DNA of 52,861 nucleotides from Streptomyces sp. WM6378 (GTDB lineage: Bacteria > Actinomycetota > Actinomycetes > Streptomycetales > Streptomycetaceae): contig NZ_LGDD01000315.1 of NCBI RefSeq assembly GCF_001279695.1, forward strand, positions 1 to 52,861, in the 5' to 3' direction. The notes beneath the pieces are model-generated. The model saw nothing but the letters and a program-made list of their open reading frames with translations. It was not told where the DNA came from and made no database searches. This document shows, in pieces, positions 23,615-32,048 of the stretch (position 1 is the first letter of the stretch; each line of letters starts with the position of its first letter). The position numbers and the translations under genes are program-made.

Positions 23615-24628
23615 GTGCCGCGCTCATCTGCAACTCCACCTGTGGGCGACCTCCTTCGCCGCTACGAGTCCCCCGGTGAGCCGCTCTCCTGCGAACGGGT
23701 CGCCCAGGGCCTGCTGAACCGCGGCTACCGGCTCGCCACCACTCGCGGCGACTACTTCCTCAAGCACCACCTGGACGGCGACCACGAAGCCATCGCCCGC
23801 CAGCACCGCGCCACCGAACGCCTCCAGGCCCTCGGCGTGCCCGTCGCCCCGCCCGTACCGGACGCCGACGGCGACACCGTCGCGGTGATCGGCGGCCACT
23901 GCTACGCCCTGCACCCCTGGGTCCACGGCCGCCACCGCGACGGAGCCCAGCTCTGCGCCGTGGAGTCCCGCCGGCTCGGGGCCCTGCTCGGGCTCGTGCA
24001 CACCTGCCTGGCCCAGGTCATGGAGCCCGACGTGCCACAGGCCGAGCATCTCAGCGCCGACCCCGCGGACACCCTCGCGCTCATCGACGACCTGGTGGCG
24101 CGGGCCCGCAGGCACCGGCCCCGGGACGCCTTCGACGAACTCGCCGAACACCGGCTCCTGGAGCGGCGGGTGCTGCTCGGCCAGCACGCCCACCGCCGCC
24201 CCCCGGCCCCCGCCACCGGCGCCTGGGTGCACGGCGACTTCCACCCGCTGAACCTGCTGTACCGGGGCGAGGGCCGCTCGGCCGAGCCCGCCGCGATCGT
24301 CGACTGGGACCGGCTCGGTGTCCAGCCGCGCGCCGAGGAGGCGGTCCGGGCCGCCGCGATCTTCTTCGTACGCCCCTCGGGCGAGCTGGAACTGGCGAAG
24401 GTACGGGCGTACGCGCGAGCCTACCGGCGGGCCGCCGGGGCGGATGCCGAGGAACTGGCGGCCGCCGTGCACCGGGTGTGGTGGGAGCGGCTCAACGACT
24501 TCTGGATCCTGCGCTGGCGCTACCAGCTCCACGACCGAAGGGCCGACCCGCAGTTTCCTGCGGCGTCGGCCCTGGCGGTCTGGTGGACCCGCGAGTACGA
24601 GGCGGTGTGCGAGGCCTTCGCGGGGTGA
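23615..24628 (+). CDS. APH-fold phosphotransferase (homoserine kinase/aminoglycoside kinase-like)
   Basis: 337 residues. Kinase-like fold with an N-terminal lobe (GYRLATTRGDYFLKHH, the ATP-anchoring Lys in FLKHH), catalytic loop WVHGDFHPLNLLY (about 208-220; HGDxxxxN) and metal-binding IVDWDRLG. Family members phosphorylate small alcohols or are cryptic antibiotic kinases; the substrate is unknown. GTG start with a probable leaderless promoter. It is convergent with the kinase gene downstream, 12 bp away. Confidence 0.85.
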   Translation: MPRSSATPPVGDLLRRYESPGEPLSCERVAQGLLNRGYRLATTRGDYFLKHHLDGDHEAIARQHRATERLQALGVPVAPPVPDADGDTVAVIGGHCYALHPWVHGRHRDGAQLCAVESRRLGALLGLVHTCLAQVMEPDVPQAEHLSADPADTLALIDDLVARARRHRPRDAFDELAEHRLLERRVLLGQHAHRRPPAPATGAWVHGDFHPLNLLYRGEGRSAEPAAIVDWDRLGVQPRAEEAVRAAAIFFVRPSGELELAKVRAYARAYRRAAGADAEELAAAVHRVWWERLNDFWILRWRYQLHDRRADPQFPAASALAVWWTREYEAVCEAFAG

Positions 24629-24640
24629 GCTCGGCTCCGG

Positions 24641-26353
24641 TCAGGGGGTCGGCTTGGTGCCACCGGGGCCGCTGGAGGTGCCCGTGTTCCCGGAGCTGGT
24701 GCCGTGGGTGGTCCCCGTGTTCCCGGACGACGTCCCCGTGTTGCCACTGGACGTGCCGGTGTTCCCGGAGCTGGTGCCGTCGGTGGTCCCCGTGTTCCCG
24801 GACGACGTCCCCGTGTTGCCACTGGACGTGCCCGTGTTCCCGGAGCTGGTGCCCTCGTTCCCGGAACTGGTGCCCTGGTCGGTGCCCTGGCTCGTGCCGG
24901 ACGAGGTGCCCTGGTCCGTGCCCGGCGAGGGGGAGGAGTGCGACTTGCTCGGCGTCGGCGAGGAGGAGCGCGAACGGTGCGTGGAGGGCGACTCCCCGTT
25001 GCCGTTCGAGCTGCTGCTGTACGACTGGCCCTGGCTGGTGCCCGGGGTGTCCGCCGTCGACGGGGTGTCCGACTGGGAGACCGACGGCGAGGTCTTCGGC
25101 GTCTCCGAGGTCGTGCCCCCGCCGCCGCCACCGCCGCCCGAACTGTTCGTGGCGTTCAGCGCGAAGGCGACGCCCGCCGCGATCGCGATGATCGCGAGCA
25201 CCACGAACAGCACCATCTTGCCGCCGCGGCCGCCACCCTGCTTGTGGCCGCCGTGTCCGTAGCCGTCGTAACCGCCGTCGTCCGGGTTCATCGGCGGCAG
25301 GATCGGCCCGCCGAACTGCGAGGTGTCCCCGTGCACGGGGTGGCCCATGGCCGCCGTCGCGCCGGGGCTGCCCATCGCCGGGGTGTGGGCGCCCTCGTGC
25401 ATCAGCTCGACCGGGCCGGTGTTCCAGGTGCCGGTGTGGCCGCCCTGCGCCTGGAGCATCTGCAGGCCGTACTGGACCAGGCCGCGCATCTCCTCGGCGG
25501 ACTGGAAACGGTCGTCCGGGTCCTTGGCGAGAGAACGCATGACGAGGCCGTCGAGTTCCGGCGGCGCGACATGCGCCACCTGCGACGGCGGCACCGGCAT
25601 GTCCTGGACGTGCTGGTAGACCACGCTCAGCGGCGTCTCGCCGACGAACGGGGGCCGCAGCGCGAGGAGTTCGTACAGCAGGCAGCCGGTCGCGTACAGG
25701 TCGGAGCGGTGGTCGACGGCCTTGCCGAGCGCCTGCTCGGGCGAGAGGTACTGCGGGGTGCCCATGACCATGCCGGTCTGGGTCATCGTCGACTGGGCGC
25801 CGTGCAGCGCCCGCGCGATGCCGAAGTCCATGACCTTGACCGCACCGGTGTCCGTGATGATCACGTTGGCGGGCTTGATGTCACGGTGCACGATGCCGTG
25901 CTGGTGCGAGTACGCGAGCGCTTCCAGGACCCCGGAGACGATGATCAGCGCCTGCTCCGGAGGCGGCGCGTCCGCGTCCACCAGGAGGTCACGGATGGTG
26001 CGGCCCTCGACCAGCTCCATCACGATGTACGGGACGGTCTGGCCGCCCACGAAGTCCTCACCGGAGTCGTACACCGCCACCACCGCGTGGTGGTTGAGTC
26101 CGGCCACCGACTGTGCCTCACGCGTGAAGCGCGCCTTGGACACCGGGTCCTCGGCGAGATCGGCGCGGAGCAGCTTCACGGCGACGGTGCGGCCCAGGCG
26201 CACGTCCTCGGCGGCGAACACCTCCGCCATGCCGCCGCGCCCCAGCCGGTGGGTGAGGCGATAGCGGCCGTCGCCGACGAGTCCGCCGACCCACGACTCG
26301 TGGTCCTGCGCATCGGCCATCCCGGCGCCGTTTCCGTCGGGTTCGGGTGCCAT
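24641..26353 (-). CDS. Membrane Ser/Thr protein kinase with Gly/Thr/Ser repeat ectodomain
   Basis: 570 residues. The kinase domain (about 30-290) is complete: LGRGGMAEVFAAED, VAVKLL lysine, HRDIKPANVI catalytic loop, DFGIAR, and the activation loop STMTQTGMVMGTPQYLSPEQ. A juxtamembrane Gly/His region leads to one transmembrane helix at about 385-405 (MVLFVVLAIIAIAAGVAFAL). The extracellular tail is of low complexity: poly-Gly, Ser/Thr/Pro, then GTSSGNT heptads. No PASTA domain is present. The tail may be O-mannosylated or bind the cell wall (inference). Divergent from a PASTA kinase; autophosphorylation probably occurs on the activation-loop Thr residues. Confidence 0.93.
   Translation of the reverse strand: MAPEPDGNGAGMADAQDHESWVGGLVGDGRYRLTHRLGRGGMAEVFAAEDVRLGRTVAVKLLRADLAEDPVSKARFTREAQSVAGLNHHAVVAVYDSGEDFVGGQTVPYIVMELVEGRTIRDLLVDADAPPPEQALIIVSGVLEALAYSHQHGIVHRDIKPANVIITDTGAVKVMDFGIARALHGAQSTMTQTGMVMGTPQYLSPEQALGKAVDHRSDLYATGCLLYELLALRPPFVGETPLSVVYQHVQDMPVPPSQVAHVAPPELDGLVMRSLAKDPDDRFQSAEEMRGLVQYGLQMLQAQGGHTGTWNTGPVELMHEGAHTPAMGSPGATAAMGHPVHGDTSQFGGPILPPMNPDDGGYDGYGHGGHKQGGGRGGKMVLFVVLAIIAIAAGVAFALNATNSSGGGGGGGGTTSETPKTSPSVSQSDTPSTADTPGTSQGQSYSSSSNGNGESPSTHRSRSSSPTPSKSHSSPSPGTDQGTSSGTSQGTDQGTSSGNEGTSSGNTGTSSGNTGTSSGNTGTTDGTSSGNTGTSSGNTGTSSGNTGTTHGTSSGNTGTSSGPGGTKPTP
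24681..24860 (-). repeat. 75-bp higher-order tandem repeat in the kinase ectodomain
   Basis: Seven-codon units (GTSSGNT) are arranged in 25-residue blocks of three heptads plus GTTD or GTTH. Corresponding bases recur at 24684, 24759 and 24834, exactly 75 bp apart. Such repeats change copy number easily. Confidence 0.85.
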
Positions 26354-26425
26354 CAGTCCTCGCCGTCGTATCTGGCCGCGTCCGCGGTCTTCCTTACGGT
26401 CTTCCGTCGTGCTCTTCCGCTGGTT

Positions 26426-26439
26426 GTGCAGTAGTGCAC
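26426..26439. promoter_or_regulatory. Inverted repeat in the divergent kinase promoter region
   Basis: GTGCA-GTAG-TGCAC lies in the 323-bp gap between the two kinase genes, which otherwise contains no gene that I can see. There is also an 8-bp hairpin (26582-26607), and within its loop TTGACG (26593-26598) with CAGACT 16 bp downstream, a possible promoter for the plus-strand kinase. Confidence 0.4.
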
Positions 26440-26676
26440 GCTACAGCGTCAACACGGGGCGCCGGTCCGGGATGGACCGGCCATCCAAACGGTTCCGTGT
26501 GTACCCATGCAAATCCCGTACGTTTTCGATGCCGGTCCTGTAACGCTTGCGAGACTCTTCCAGTGCGTACGGTCACGGAACGGGCACCCGGCTTGACGTG
26601 GGTGCCCCCTCGGGCAGACTTGGCCTGAAAAATCGAGGATCAGCACTGGCCACCGCGCCAAGGGGGATGCACAGTC

Positions 26677-28305
26677 ATGAGCCAGGACGGCGCACACGGC
26701 CGCTATGCGGGCGGATCCATCGCGGGCGGGCGCTACCAGCTGCGCGACCTCCTCGGCGAGGGCGGCATGGCCTCGGTGTACCTCGCGTACGACTCGGCGC
26801 TGGACCGCCAGGTCGCCATCAAGACGCTGCACACCGAACTCGGCCGGGAACAGTCGTTCCGCGAGCGGTTCCGCCGTGAGGCCCAGGCCGTCGCCAAGCT
26901 GCAGCACACCAACATCGTCTCCGTCTTCGACACCGGCGAGGACACGCTGACATTCAGCGGCTCCGCCGCGGGCGGCGACGGCGTGATGCCGTACATCGTC
27001 ATGGAGTACGTGGAGGGCGAGCCGCTCGGCTCGACTCTGCACCGCGACATCCAGCAGTACGGCGCGATGCCCGCCGACAAGGCACTCAAGGTGACCGCCG
27101 ACGTGCTGGCCGCCCTTGAGGTCAGCCACGAGATGGGCCTGGTCCACCGGGACATCAAGCCGGGCAACGTCATGATGACCAAGCGCGGCGTCGTCAAGGT
27201 CATGGACTTCGGCATCGCCCGCGCCATGCAGTCCGGCGTCACGTCCATGACCCAGACCGGCATGGTCGTCGGCACCCCCCAGTACCTGTCGCCCGAGCAG
27301 GCCCTTGGCCGGGGCGTGGACGCCCGCTCCGACCTGTACTCGGTCGGCATCATGCTCTTCCAGCTGCTGACCGGGCGCATCCCCTTCGACGCGGACTCGC
27401 CGCTGGCGATCGCGTACGCACACGTCCAGGAGGAGCCGGTCGCGCCCTCCTCGGTCAACCGGTCGATCACCCCGGCCGTGGACGCGCTGGTCGCCCGCGC
27501 ACTGAAGAAAAACCCGAACGAGCGCTTCCCGAGCGCCCAGGCCATGCACGACGAGATCCTGCGGATCGCCAACGCCGGCCAGATGGGCGCGGCCCCGGTC
27601 ATCACCAGCGGCGCCCCGCCCGTCAGCGGCGCGGGCGTCGGCGCGACGGTCTTCCCGCCGCTCGACTCCCAGGCCGCACCCGGCCTCCAGGGCAACGTGC
27701 AGACGCCGTACCAGCCGGGCCCCTACGGTCCGCCCACCCCGGCGCCGACCCCGCAGCCCGCGTACGGCTACCCGCAGCAGGCCCCGCAGTCCGCCCCGAT
27801 GGCGGCCCAGACACCGCCGCCGTACGCGATCTCCCCGCAGGCCACTCCGGCCGCCTCCGGCGGTTCGAAGCGGAACACCCCGGTGATCGTGGGCGCGATC
27901 GCGGTGGCGCTGCTCGCGATCGGCGGCCTGGTCACCGCGGTGATGATGAACAACAACAACGACTCGGGCGGCGGCGACGCCAAGGCCAGCAGCTCGTCGT
28001 CGGCCGCCGGGCACAAGGGCCCGGAGCGCGACCGCACGATGGACGCCGAGAAGTGCACCTCGCCGCAGACCTCCACGGTGGACCCGGGCAAGGTCCAGTC
28101 GCCGGACTTCACGTACAAGGACATCCTGTCGGTGAAGTCCTGTATCCAGGCCGCGGGCTGGAAGGTCAACACCGAGACCGTCGACAACGGCCAGTGGGGC
28201 CAGGACGTGGTGATCAGCCAGTTCCCCGCCGCCGGTGTGGACGTCGACAAGAAGAACGCGCAGTTCACGCTGCAGATCTCGTCGGGCAACGCGCCCGCGC
28301 AGTAG
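26677..28305 (+). CDS. Membrane Ser/Thr protein kinase with one PASTA domain
   Basis: 542 residues. Kinase domain about 20-280 (LGEGGMASVYLAYD, VAIKTL lysine, HRDIKPGNVM, DFGIARAMQ, TSMTQTGMVVGTPQYLSPEQ) with an insertion FSGSAAGGDGVMP before the hinge. A Pro/Gln/Tyr-rich cytoplasmic linker, a transmembrane helix at about 401-424, then a single extracellular PASTA-like domain at about 470-540. PASTA domains bind muropeptides or beta-lactams and tune cell-wall growth. AAGGGGG precedes the ATG at 26677. A perfect terminator follows. Confidence 0.92.
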   Translation: MSQDGAHGRYAGGSIAGGRYQLRDLLGEGGMASVYLAYDSALDRQVAIKTLHTELGREQSFRERFRREAQAVAKLQHTNIVSVFDTGEDTLTFSGSAAGGDGVMPYIVMEYVEGEPLGSTLHRDIQQYGAMPADKALKVTADVLAALEVSHEMGLVHRDIKPGNVMMTKRGVVKVMDFGIARAMQSGVTSMTQTGMVVGTPQYLSPEQALGRGVDARSDLYSVGIMLFQLLTGRIPFDADSPLAIAYAHVQEEPVAPSSVNRSITPAVDALVARALKKNPNERFPSAQAMHDEILRIANAGQMGAAPVITSGAPPVSGAGVGATVFPPLDSQAAPGLQGNVQTPYQPGPYGPPTPAPTPQPAYGYPQQAPQSAPMAAQTPPPYAISPQATPAASGGSKRNTPVIVGAIAVALLAIGGLVTAVMMNNNNDSGGGDAKASSSSSAAGHKGPERDRTMDAEKCTSPQTSTVDPGKVQSPDFTYKDILSVKSCIQAAGWKVNTETVDNGQWGQDVVISQFPAAGVDVDKKNAQFTLQISSGNAPAQ

Positions 28306-28323
28306 GCACGCACCGCTTGTGCG

Positions 28324-28358
28324 GACAAGGCCCGGCACCAGGGGTGCCGGGCCTTGTC
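28324..28358 (+). terminator. Rho-independent-type terminator after the PASTA kinase
   Basis: A 16-bp perfect stem, GACAAGGCCCGGCACC and its complement, with a 3-nt loop, 18 bp after the stop codon. It is one of the clearest terminators in the window. Confidence 0.9.
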
Positions 28359-28505
28359 GCATGCGGAGGAGGTGTCGGACGGCGCTGCCCCGTCCCATTC
28401 GGCGCACGCCCGTCCGCTCCCGGGATGCCGCACAACTCGCCCCGTGTGACGCTGATTCGGTCAGCCCAGGCGATCCTGCACGTCCGTACGGGAAGGGGCC
28501 CTCCC

Positions 28506-29069
28506 ATGGCTCCAGGGATCCGGTCGTTCGCCGCGGCCGCATCGCTGACGGGGGCGCTGCTCCTGACGCCCCTGCCGGACACCCTCGCCGCCACCCCCTC
28601 ACCCGGCCTGCCCCCGACGACGGTTGCCTCCGGCACGACGCGGGCCTCGCCCCGTACGGAGCCCTCGCCGGCCTCGCCCCGTGCCACCCCCTCGCCGACC
28701 CTCTCCGAGGAGCGGCGTCTTGCGGGCAGCCGGGCGGGCGAGGGCCGGATCCGGCCGGGCAGGGTGGAGCCGCCGCACGACCTCCTGCCGGACACCCTCG
28801 ACGCGGCGGATCCGGACGAAGTGGCACCGGCTCAGGTCGGGGCGGCCCCGCAGACCCCACCGCAAGTTCCGCCCCCGGAGTCCCCGCAGGCCACGCCAAG
28901 ACCCACCCTCACGGTCGGCGGCGTGCTTCCGCCGGCCCGGCGCCATCAGGCGCCGCAGGCCGTGTCCACCGGATCCGACCTGCGCGTCCACGTCCTCTCG
29001 CTGGGAGCGGGCCTGGCGCTGACCGGTCTGGGGATCGGATTCCTGGCACTGCGGCTCCGGCGACCGTGA
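28506..29069 (+). CDS. Pro-rich secreted protein with C-terminal membrane anchor
   Basis: 187 residues. A signal peptide (FAAAASLTGALLLTPLPDTLA) is followed by a long Pro/Ser/Thr/Arg-rich extracellular region and a C-terminal hydrophobic helix (VHVLSLGAGLALTGLGIGFL) ending in a basic tail LRLRRP. This is the layout of a wall-spanning anchored protein without an LPXTG motif. The start at 28506 is set by GGAAGGGG 8 nt upstream; a longer frame from 28053 runs through the kinase gene and its terminator. Family not recognised. Confidence 0.7.
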   Translation: MAPGIRSFAAAASLTGALLLTPLPDTLAATPSPGLPPTTVASGTTRASPRTEPSPASPRATPSPTLSEERRLAGSRAGEGRIRPGRVEPPHDLLPDTLDAADPDEVAPAQVGAAPQTPPQVPPPESPQATPRPTLTVGGVLPPARRHQAPQAVSTGSDLRVHVLSLGAGLALTGLGIGFLALRLRRP

Positions 29070-29094
29070 AAGGGGTGGTGGGGAGCACGGCGCC

Positions 29095-29108
29095 GTTTCA
29101 CGTGAAAC
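29095..29108. promoter_or_regulatory. parS centromere site, perfect
   Basis: GTTTCACGTGAAAC in the gap between the anchored-protein gene and bpa. It matches the ParB-binding consensus exactly and is palindromic. Confidence 0.85.
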
Positions 29109-29207
29109 CACGCTCATCCGGAGGGAATCGTCGCCCGGCGGGCGGTGGATCACCCCTTCCCGGGGGCACAACGTGATGTGAGGCACGTGTGCGAGAGAAT
29201 GGGCGGC

Positions 29208-29747
29208 ATGGAGATGCCGAGGAACGATAAGTCGCCGGACAGCCCCCACATCCTGGTCGTAGGCCAGGACGGTATGGCCATCGGCGGTGGAGACGACGAG
29301 TCCCGCGAGGTCCCGGTGACGGAGATGGTCGAACAGCCGGCAAAGGTCATGCGTATCGGCAGCATGATCAAGCAACTCCTTGAGGAAGTCCGCGCGGCTC
29401 CTCTCGACGAGGCGAGCCGAGTACGCCTGAAGGACATCCACGCCTCGTCCGTGAAGGAACTGGAAGACGGTCTGGCGCCGGAACTGGTCGAGGAACTGGA
29501 GCGGCTCTCCCTGCCGTTCACCGACGAGGCGATCCCCTCGGAGGCCGAACTCCGCATCGCGCAGGCCCAGTTGGTCGGCTGGCTCGAAGGTCTCTTCCAC
29601 GGGATCCAGACGGCCCTGTTCGCCCAGCAAATGGCGGCCCGCGCCCAACTGGAGCAGATGCGCCGCGCGCTGCCGCCCGGTGTCTCGCACGACGACGATG
29701 ACGACGACGGCCCGCACACGGGCGCCCGCTCGGGCCCCTACCTGTAA
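29208..29747 (+). CDS. bpa: Bacterial proteasome activator Bpa/PafE (DUF2587)
   Basis: 179 residues. An ATP-independent dodecameric ring that docks on the 20S proteasome and lets unfolded proteins enter. The four-helix core is visible (PAKVMRIGSMIKQLLEEVRAA, LEDGLAPELVEELERLSLPF, QLVGWLEGLFHGIQTALFA). A poly-Asp stretch precedes the C-terminal SGPYL, the counterpart of the mycobacterial GQYL docking motif. The ATG at 29208 is chosen, with GAGAG about 10 nt upstream; an ATG at 29199 is too close to that site. No other proteasome genes are in the window. Confidence 0.9.
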   Translation: MEMPRNDKSPDSPHILVVGQDGMAIGGGDDESREVPVTEMVEQPAKVMRIGSMIKQLLEEVRAAPLDEASRVRLKDIHASSVKELEDGLAPELVEELERLSLPFTDEAIPSEAELRIAQAQLVGWLEGLFHGIQTALFAQQMAARAQLEQMRRALPPGVSHDDDDDDGPHTGARSGPYL

Positions 29748-29789
29748 CCGGGCCCATACCGGGCAAGCTGGCCCGTCGTACCGAGCAGT

Positions 29790-29820
29790 GAGAGGGGGCC
29801 CCTTCCCGGCGCCCCCTCTC
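29790..29820. terminator. Bidirectional hairpin between bpa and the quinone oxidoreductase
   Basis: GAGAGGGGGC and GCCCCCTCTC, perfect 10-bp arms with an 11-nt loop, in the gap between two convergent genes. Confidence 0.7.
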
Positions 29821-29837
29821 CGCGTTCACCCCGGCCG

Positions 29838-30815
29838 TCAGGCCGTCAGCAGCACCTTGCCCACATGGGTGGAGGCTTCGATCACCCGATGCCCCTCGGC
29901 AGCGTCCGACAGCGGCAGCGTCCGGTCCACCACGGGCCGCACCCGGCCACCGGCGATCAGCGGCCACACGTGCTCCCGCACAGCCGCCACGATCGCCGCC
30001 TTCTCGGCGGCCGGCCGACCTCGCAGGGAGGTCGCGGTGACCGCGGCCCGCTTGGTGAGCAGCGCGCCCAGGTTCAGCTCGCCCTTGGCGCCGCCCTGGA
30101 GGCCGATTACCGCGAGCCGCCCGTTGACGGCGAGCGCCCGTACGTTCCGCTCCAGGTACTTGGCGCCCATGATGTCGAGGATGACGTCCGCGCCGACGCC
30201 GTCCGTGGCCTTCAACACCTCGTCCACGAAGTCCTGTTCGCGGTAGTCGATGAGGATGTCCGCGCCCAGCTCGGCGCAGCGCGCCAGCTTGTCGGGACCG
30301 CCCGCCGTGACCGCGACCTTGGCACCGATCGCCTTGCCGAGCTGGATCGCCATCGTGCCGATGCCGCTCGCCCCGCCGTGCACCAGGAGCGTCTCGCCGG
30401 GGCGCAGGTGGGAAACCATGAACACGTTGGACCAGACGGTGCAGACGACCTCGGGCAGCGCGGCCGCCGCGGCCAAGTCCACGCCGTCGGGCACGGGCAG
30501 CAGCTGCCCGATGGGCACGGCCACCTTCTCGGCGTAGCCGCCGCCGCTCAGCAGCGCGCACACCTCGTCGCCGACGCTCCACCCGGACACCCCGGGCCCG
30601 AGCGCGGCGATCCGCCCGGAGCACTCCAGGCCGGGGTACGGGGACGCCCCGGGCGGCGGGTTGTAGAAACCCTGGCGCTGGAGCACATCGGCACGGTTGA
30701 CGGCGGCGGCGGCCACCTCGACGAGGACCTCGCCCTCGCTCGGCACGGGATCGGGGACCTCGGCCCAGACCAGCGCCTCGGGACCGCCCGGCTCAGGAAT
30801 CGTGATCGCATACAT
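29838..30815 (-). CDS. NAD(P)H:quinone oxidoreductase (MDR family, PIG3/QorA-like)
   Basis: 325 residues. A GroES-like N-terminal domain (MYAITIPEPGGPEALVWAEV, NRADVLQRQGFYNPPPGASP) is followed by a Rossmann NADPH domain (ETLLVHGGASGIGTMAIQLGKA). No structural or catalytic zinc cysteines, as expected for the quinone reductase branch. It begins 10 bp after the K+ channel stop, so is probably cotranscribed with it. The longer in-frame extension to 30926 is Arg/Ser-rich and overlaps the channel gene, so it is rejected. Confidence 0.9.
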   Translation of the reverse strand: MYAITIPEPGGPEALVWAEVPDPVPSEGEVLVEVAAAAVNRADVLQRQGFYNPPPGASPYPGLECSGRIAALGPGVSGWSVGDEVCALLSGGGYAEKVAVPIGQLLPVPDGVDLAAAAALPEVVCTVWSNVFMVSHLRPGETLLVHGGASGIGTMAIQLGKAIGAKVAVTAGGPDKLARCAELGADILIDYREQDFVDEVLKATDGVGADVILDIMGAKYLERNVRALAVNGRLAVIGLQGGAKGELNLGALLTKRAAVTATSLRGRPAAEKAAIVAAVREHVWPLIAGGRVRPVVDRTLPLSDAAEGHRVIEASTHVGKVLLTA

Positions 30816-30825
30816 GCGGCCGACG

Positions 30826-31905
30826 CTACTCCGGCTGACCCTCAACCTGCGCGCCACCGGCTCGTACGATCGTGATGAGCCGGTCGGTGAGCTGGAGCGG
30901 GCTCGCCTTCGCGTCGTCGTACGCAAGGAGCCGGTGGCCGCGCAGCACGCTCACCACCAGGTCCTCGGTCTCCCGCACCCCGCGGCCGACCTCGCTCTTC
31001 TTCACGGGCCGCTCCACCATGTCGAGCCCGCTGCCCTGCTGGATCAGGTCCTCCATCACGGCGCCCGCGCTGGGGCTGAGCACGGAGAGACCGAGCAGCC
31101 GCCCGGCCGCGCTGGCGCTGGTGATGACGGCGTCCGCGCCGGACTGGCGCAGCAGCGGCGCGTTCTCCTCCTCCCGTACCGCGGCGACGATCTTCGCGCC
31201 CCGGTTGAGCTGGCGGGCCGTCAGCGTGACCAGGACCGCGGTGTCGTCGCGCTGGGTGGCGATGACGACCTGGCGGGCCTTTTGCAGTTCGGCACGCAGC
31301 AGCACGTCACTGCGGGTGGCATCCCCGATGACGCCGACGAAGCCCTCCGCGTTGGCGGTCTCGATGACCTTCGCGCTCGGGTCGACGATCACGACCTGGT
31401 CCTTCTTCAGGCCCGTCGCGCACAAGGTCTGGATCGCCGACCGGCCCTTCGTCCCGAAGCCGATGACGACGGTGTGCTCTCGCAATTGAGCCTTCCAGCG
31501 GTTGAGCCGCCACTCTTCGCGGGTCCGTTCGGTGAGGACTTCGAGAGTGGTTCCGACGAGGATGATCAGGAACAGCACGCGCAGCGGCGTGACCAGCAGG
31601 ATGTTGGTGAGCCGGGCGCTGTCGCTGTAGGGGACGATGTCGCCGTAGCCCGTCGTGGAGAGCGTGACGGTGGCGTAGTAGACGGCGTCGAGGAAGTCGA
31701 CCCTGCCGTTGGCGTTGTCGTGATAGCCCTCGCGGTCGATCCAGACGATGAGGGTCGTCAGTATCAGCACGGCGAGCGCCATGAGGATCCGCTTGGCGAC
31801 CTGGCGCATCGGCCGGTCGACGACCCGGCGGGGCAGCATGACCCGCCGGGTGATCAGGTGCTCGCCCGCCTGGCGTGCCATCGCGTCATGGCCCGGCAGT
31901 TTCAC
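30826..31905 (-). CDS. K+ channel with RCK/TrkA-N domain
   Basis: 359 residues from the GTG at 31905. Two membrane helices (ILMALAVLILTTLIVWI and TPLRVLFLIILVGTTLEVL) flank the pore with the selectivity filter TTGYGD (about residues 83-88). An RCK domain follows, starting HTVVIGFGTKGRS (NAD/ligand Rossmann GxGxxG), with VVIVDPSAKV and VVIATQRDD. Ligand-gated K+ flux, MthK/Kch-like. The start is chosen because GAAGGG lies exactly 8 nt before this GTG, which is the centre of a parS site. The first GTG of the frame (31914) is only 0-1 nt from that ribosome site, and an ATG at 31881 has none. Confidence 0.88.
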   Translation of the reverse strand: MKLPGHDAMARQAGEHLITRRVMLPRRVVDRPMRQVAKRILMALAVLILTTLIVWIDREGYHDNANGRVDFLDAVYYATVTLSTTGYGDIVPYSDSARLTNILLVTPLRVLFLIILVGTTLEVLTERTREEWRLNRWKAQLREHTVVIGFGTKGRSAIQTLCATGLKKDQVVIVDPSAKVIETANAEGFVGVIGDATRSDVLLRAELQKARQVVIATQRDDTAVLVTLTARQLNRGAKIVAAVREEENAPLLRQSGADAVITSASAAGRLLGLSVLSPSAGAVMEDLIQQGSGLDMVERPVKKSEVGRGVRETEDLVVSVLRGHRLLAYDDAKASPLQLTDRLITIVRAGGAQVEGQPE

Positions 31906-31912
31906 GTGAAAC
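31899..31912. promoter_or_regulatory. parS site containing the K+ channel start codon
   Basis: Perfect GTTTCACGTGAAAC. Its central GTG, read on the minus strand, is the best start codon of the channel gene. It is one of three parS-type sites within 150 bp. Confidence 0.85.
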
Positions 31913-31951
31913 ACCCTTCATCCAGGCGGGAGTTGTGGGCGTGGGCGCACC

Positions 31952-31965
31952 GTTTCACGTGAAAC
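31952..31965. promoter_or_regulatory. parS site, perfect, upstream of the K+ channel gene
   Basis: GTTTCACGTGAAAC, 53 bp from the previous site. The flanking bases (GAAGGGC, then a GGAGTTG-type stretch) resemble those of the site at 31899, pointing to a tandem duplication of about 50 bp. Confidence 0.85.
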
Positions 31966-32034
31966 GCCCTTCAGGCGAGCAGGAGTTGACGTGGGAAGTA
32001 GCGCGGGAACCGAAGCCGCGGGACGCCATGAGGT

Positions 32035-32048
32035 GTCTCACGTGAAAC
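32035..32048. promoter_or_regulatory. parS-like site (one mismatch) overlapping the moeA stop
   Basis: GTCTCACGTGAAAC differs from the consensus at one base. The TGA stop of moeA lies within it. GAAGGGTG flanks it on the minus strand exactly as at 31899. Confidence 0.7.

Noticed and set aside
24681..24860. 75-bp repeats as a CRISPR or mobile element
   Set aside because: They are in frame within the kinase gene and encode a clean GTSSGNT repeat.
28053..28505. Upstream extension of the Pro-rich anchored protein
   Set aside because: It would run through the end of the PASTA kinase gene and its terminator; the ATG at 28506 has both a ribosome site and a signal peptide.
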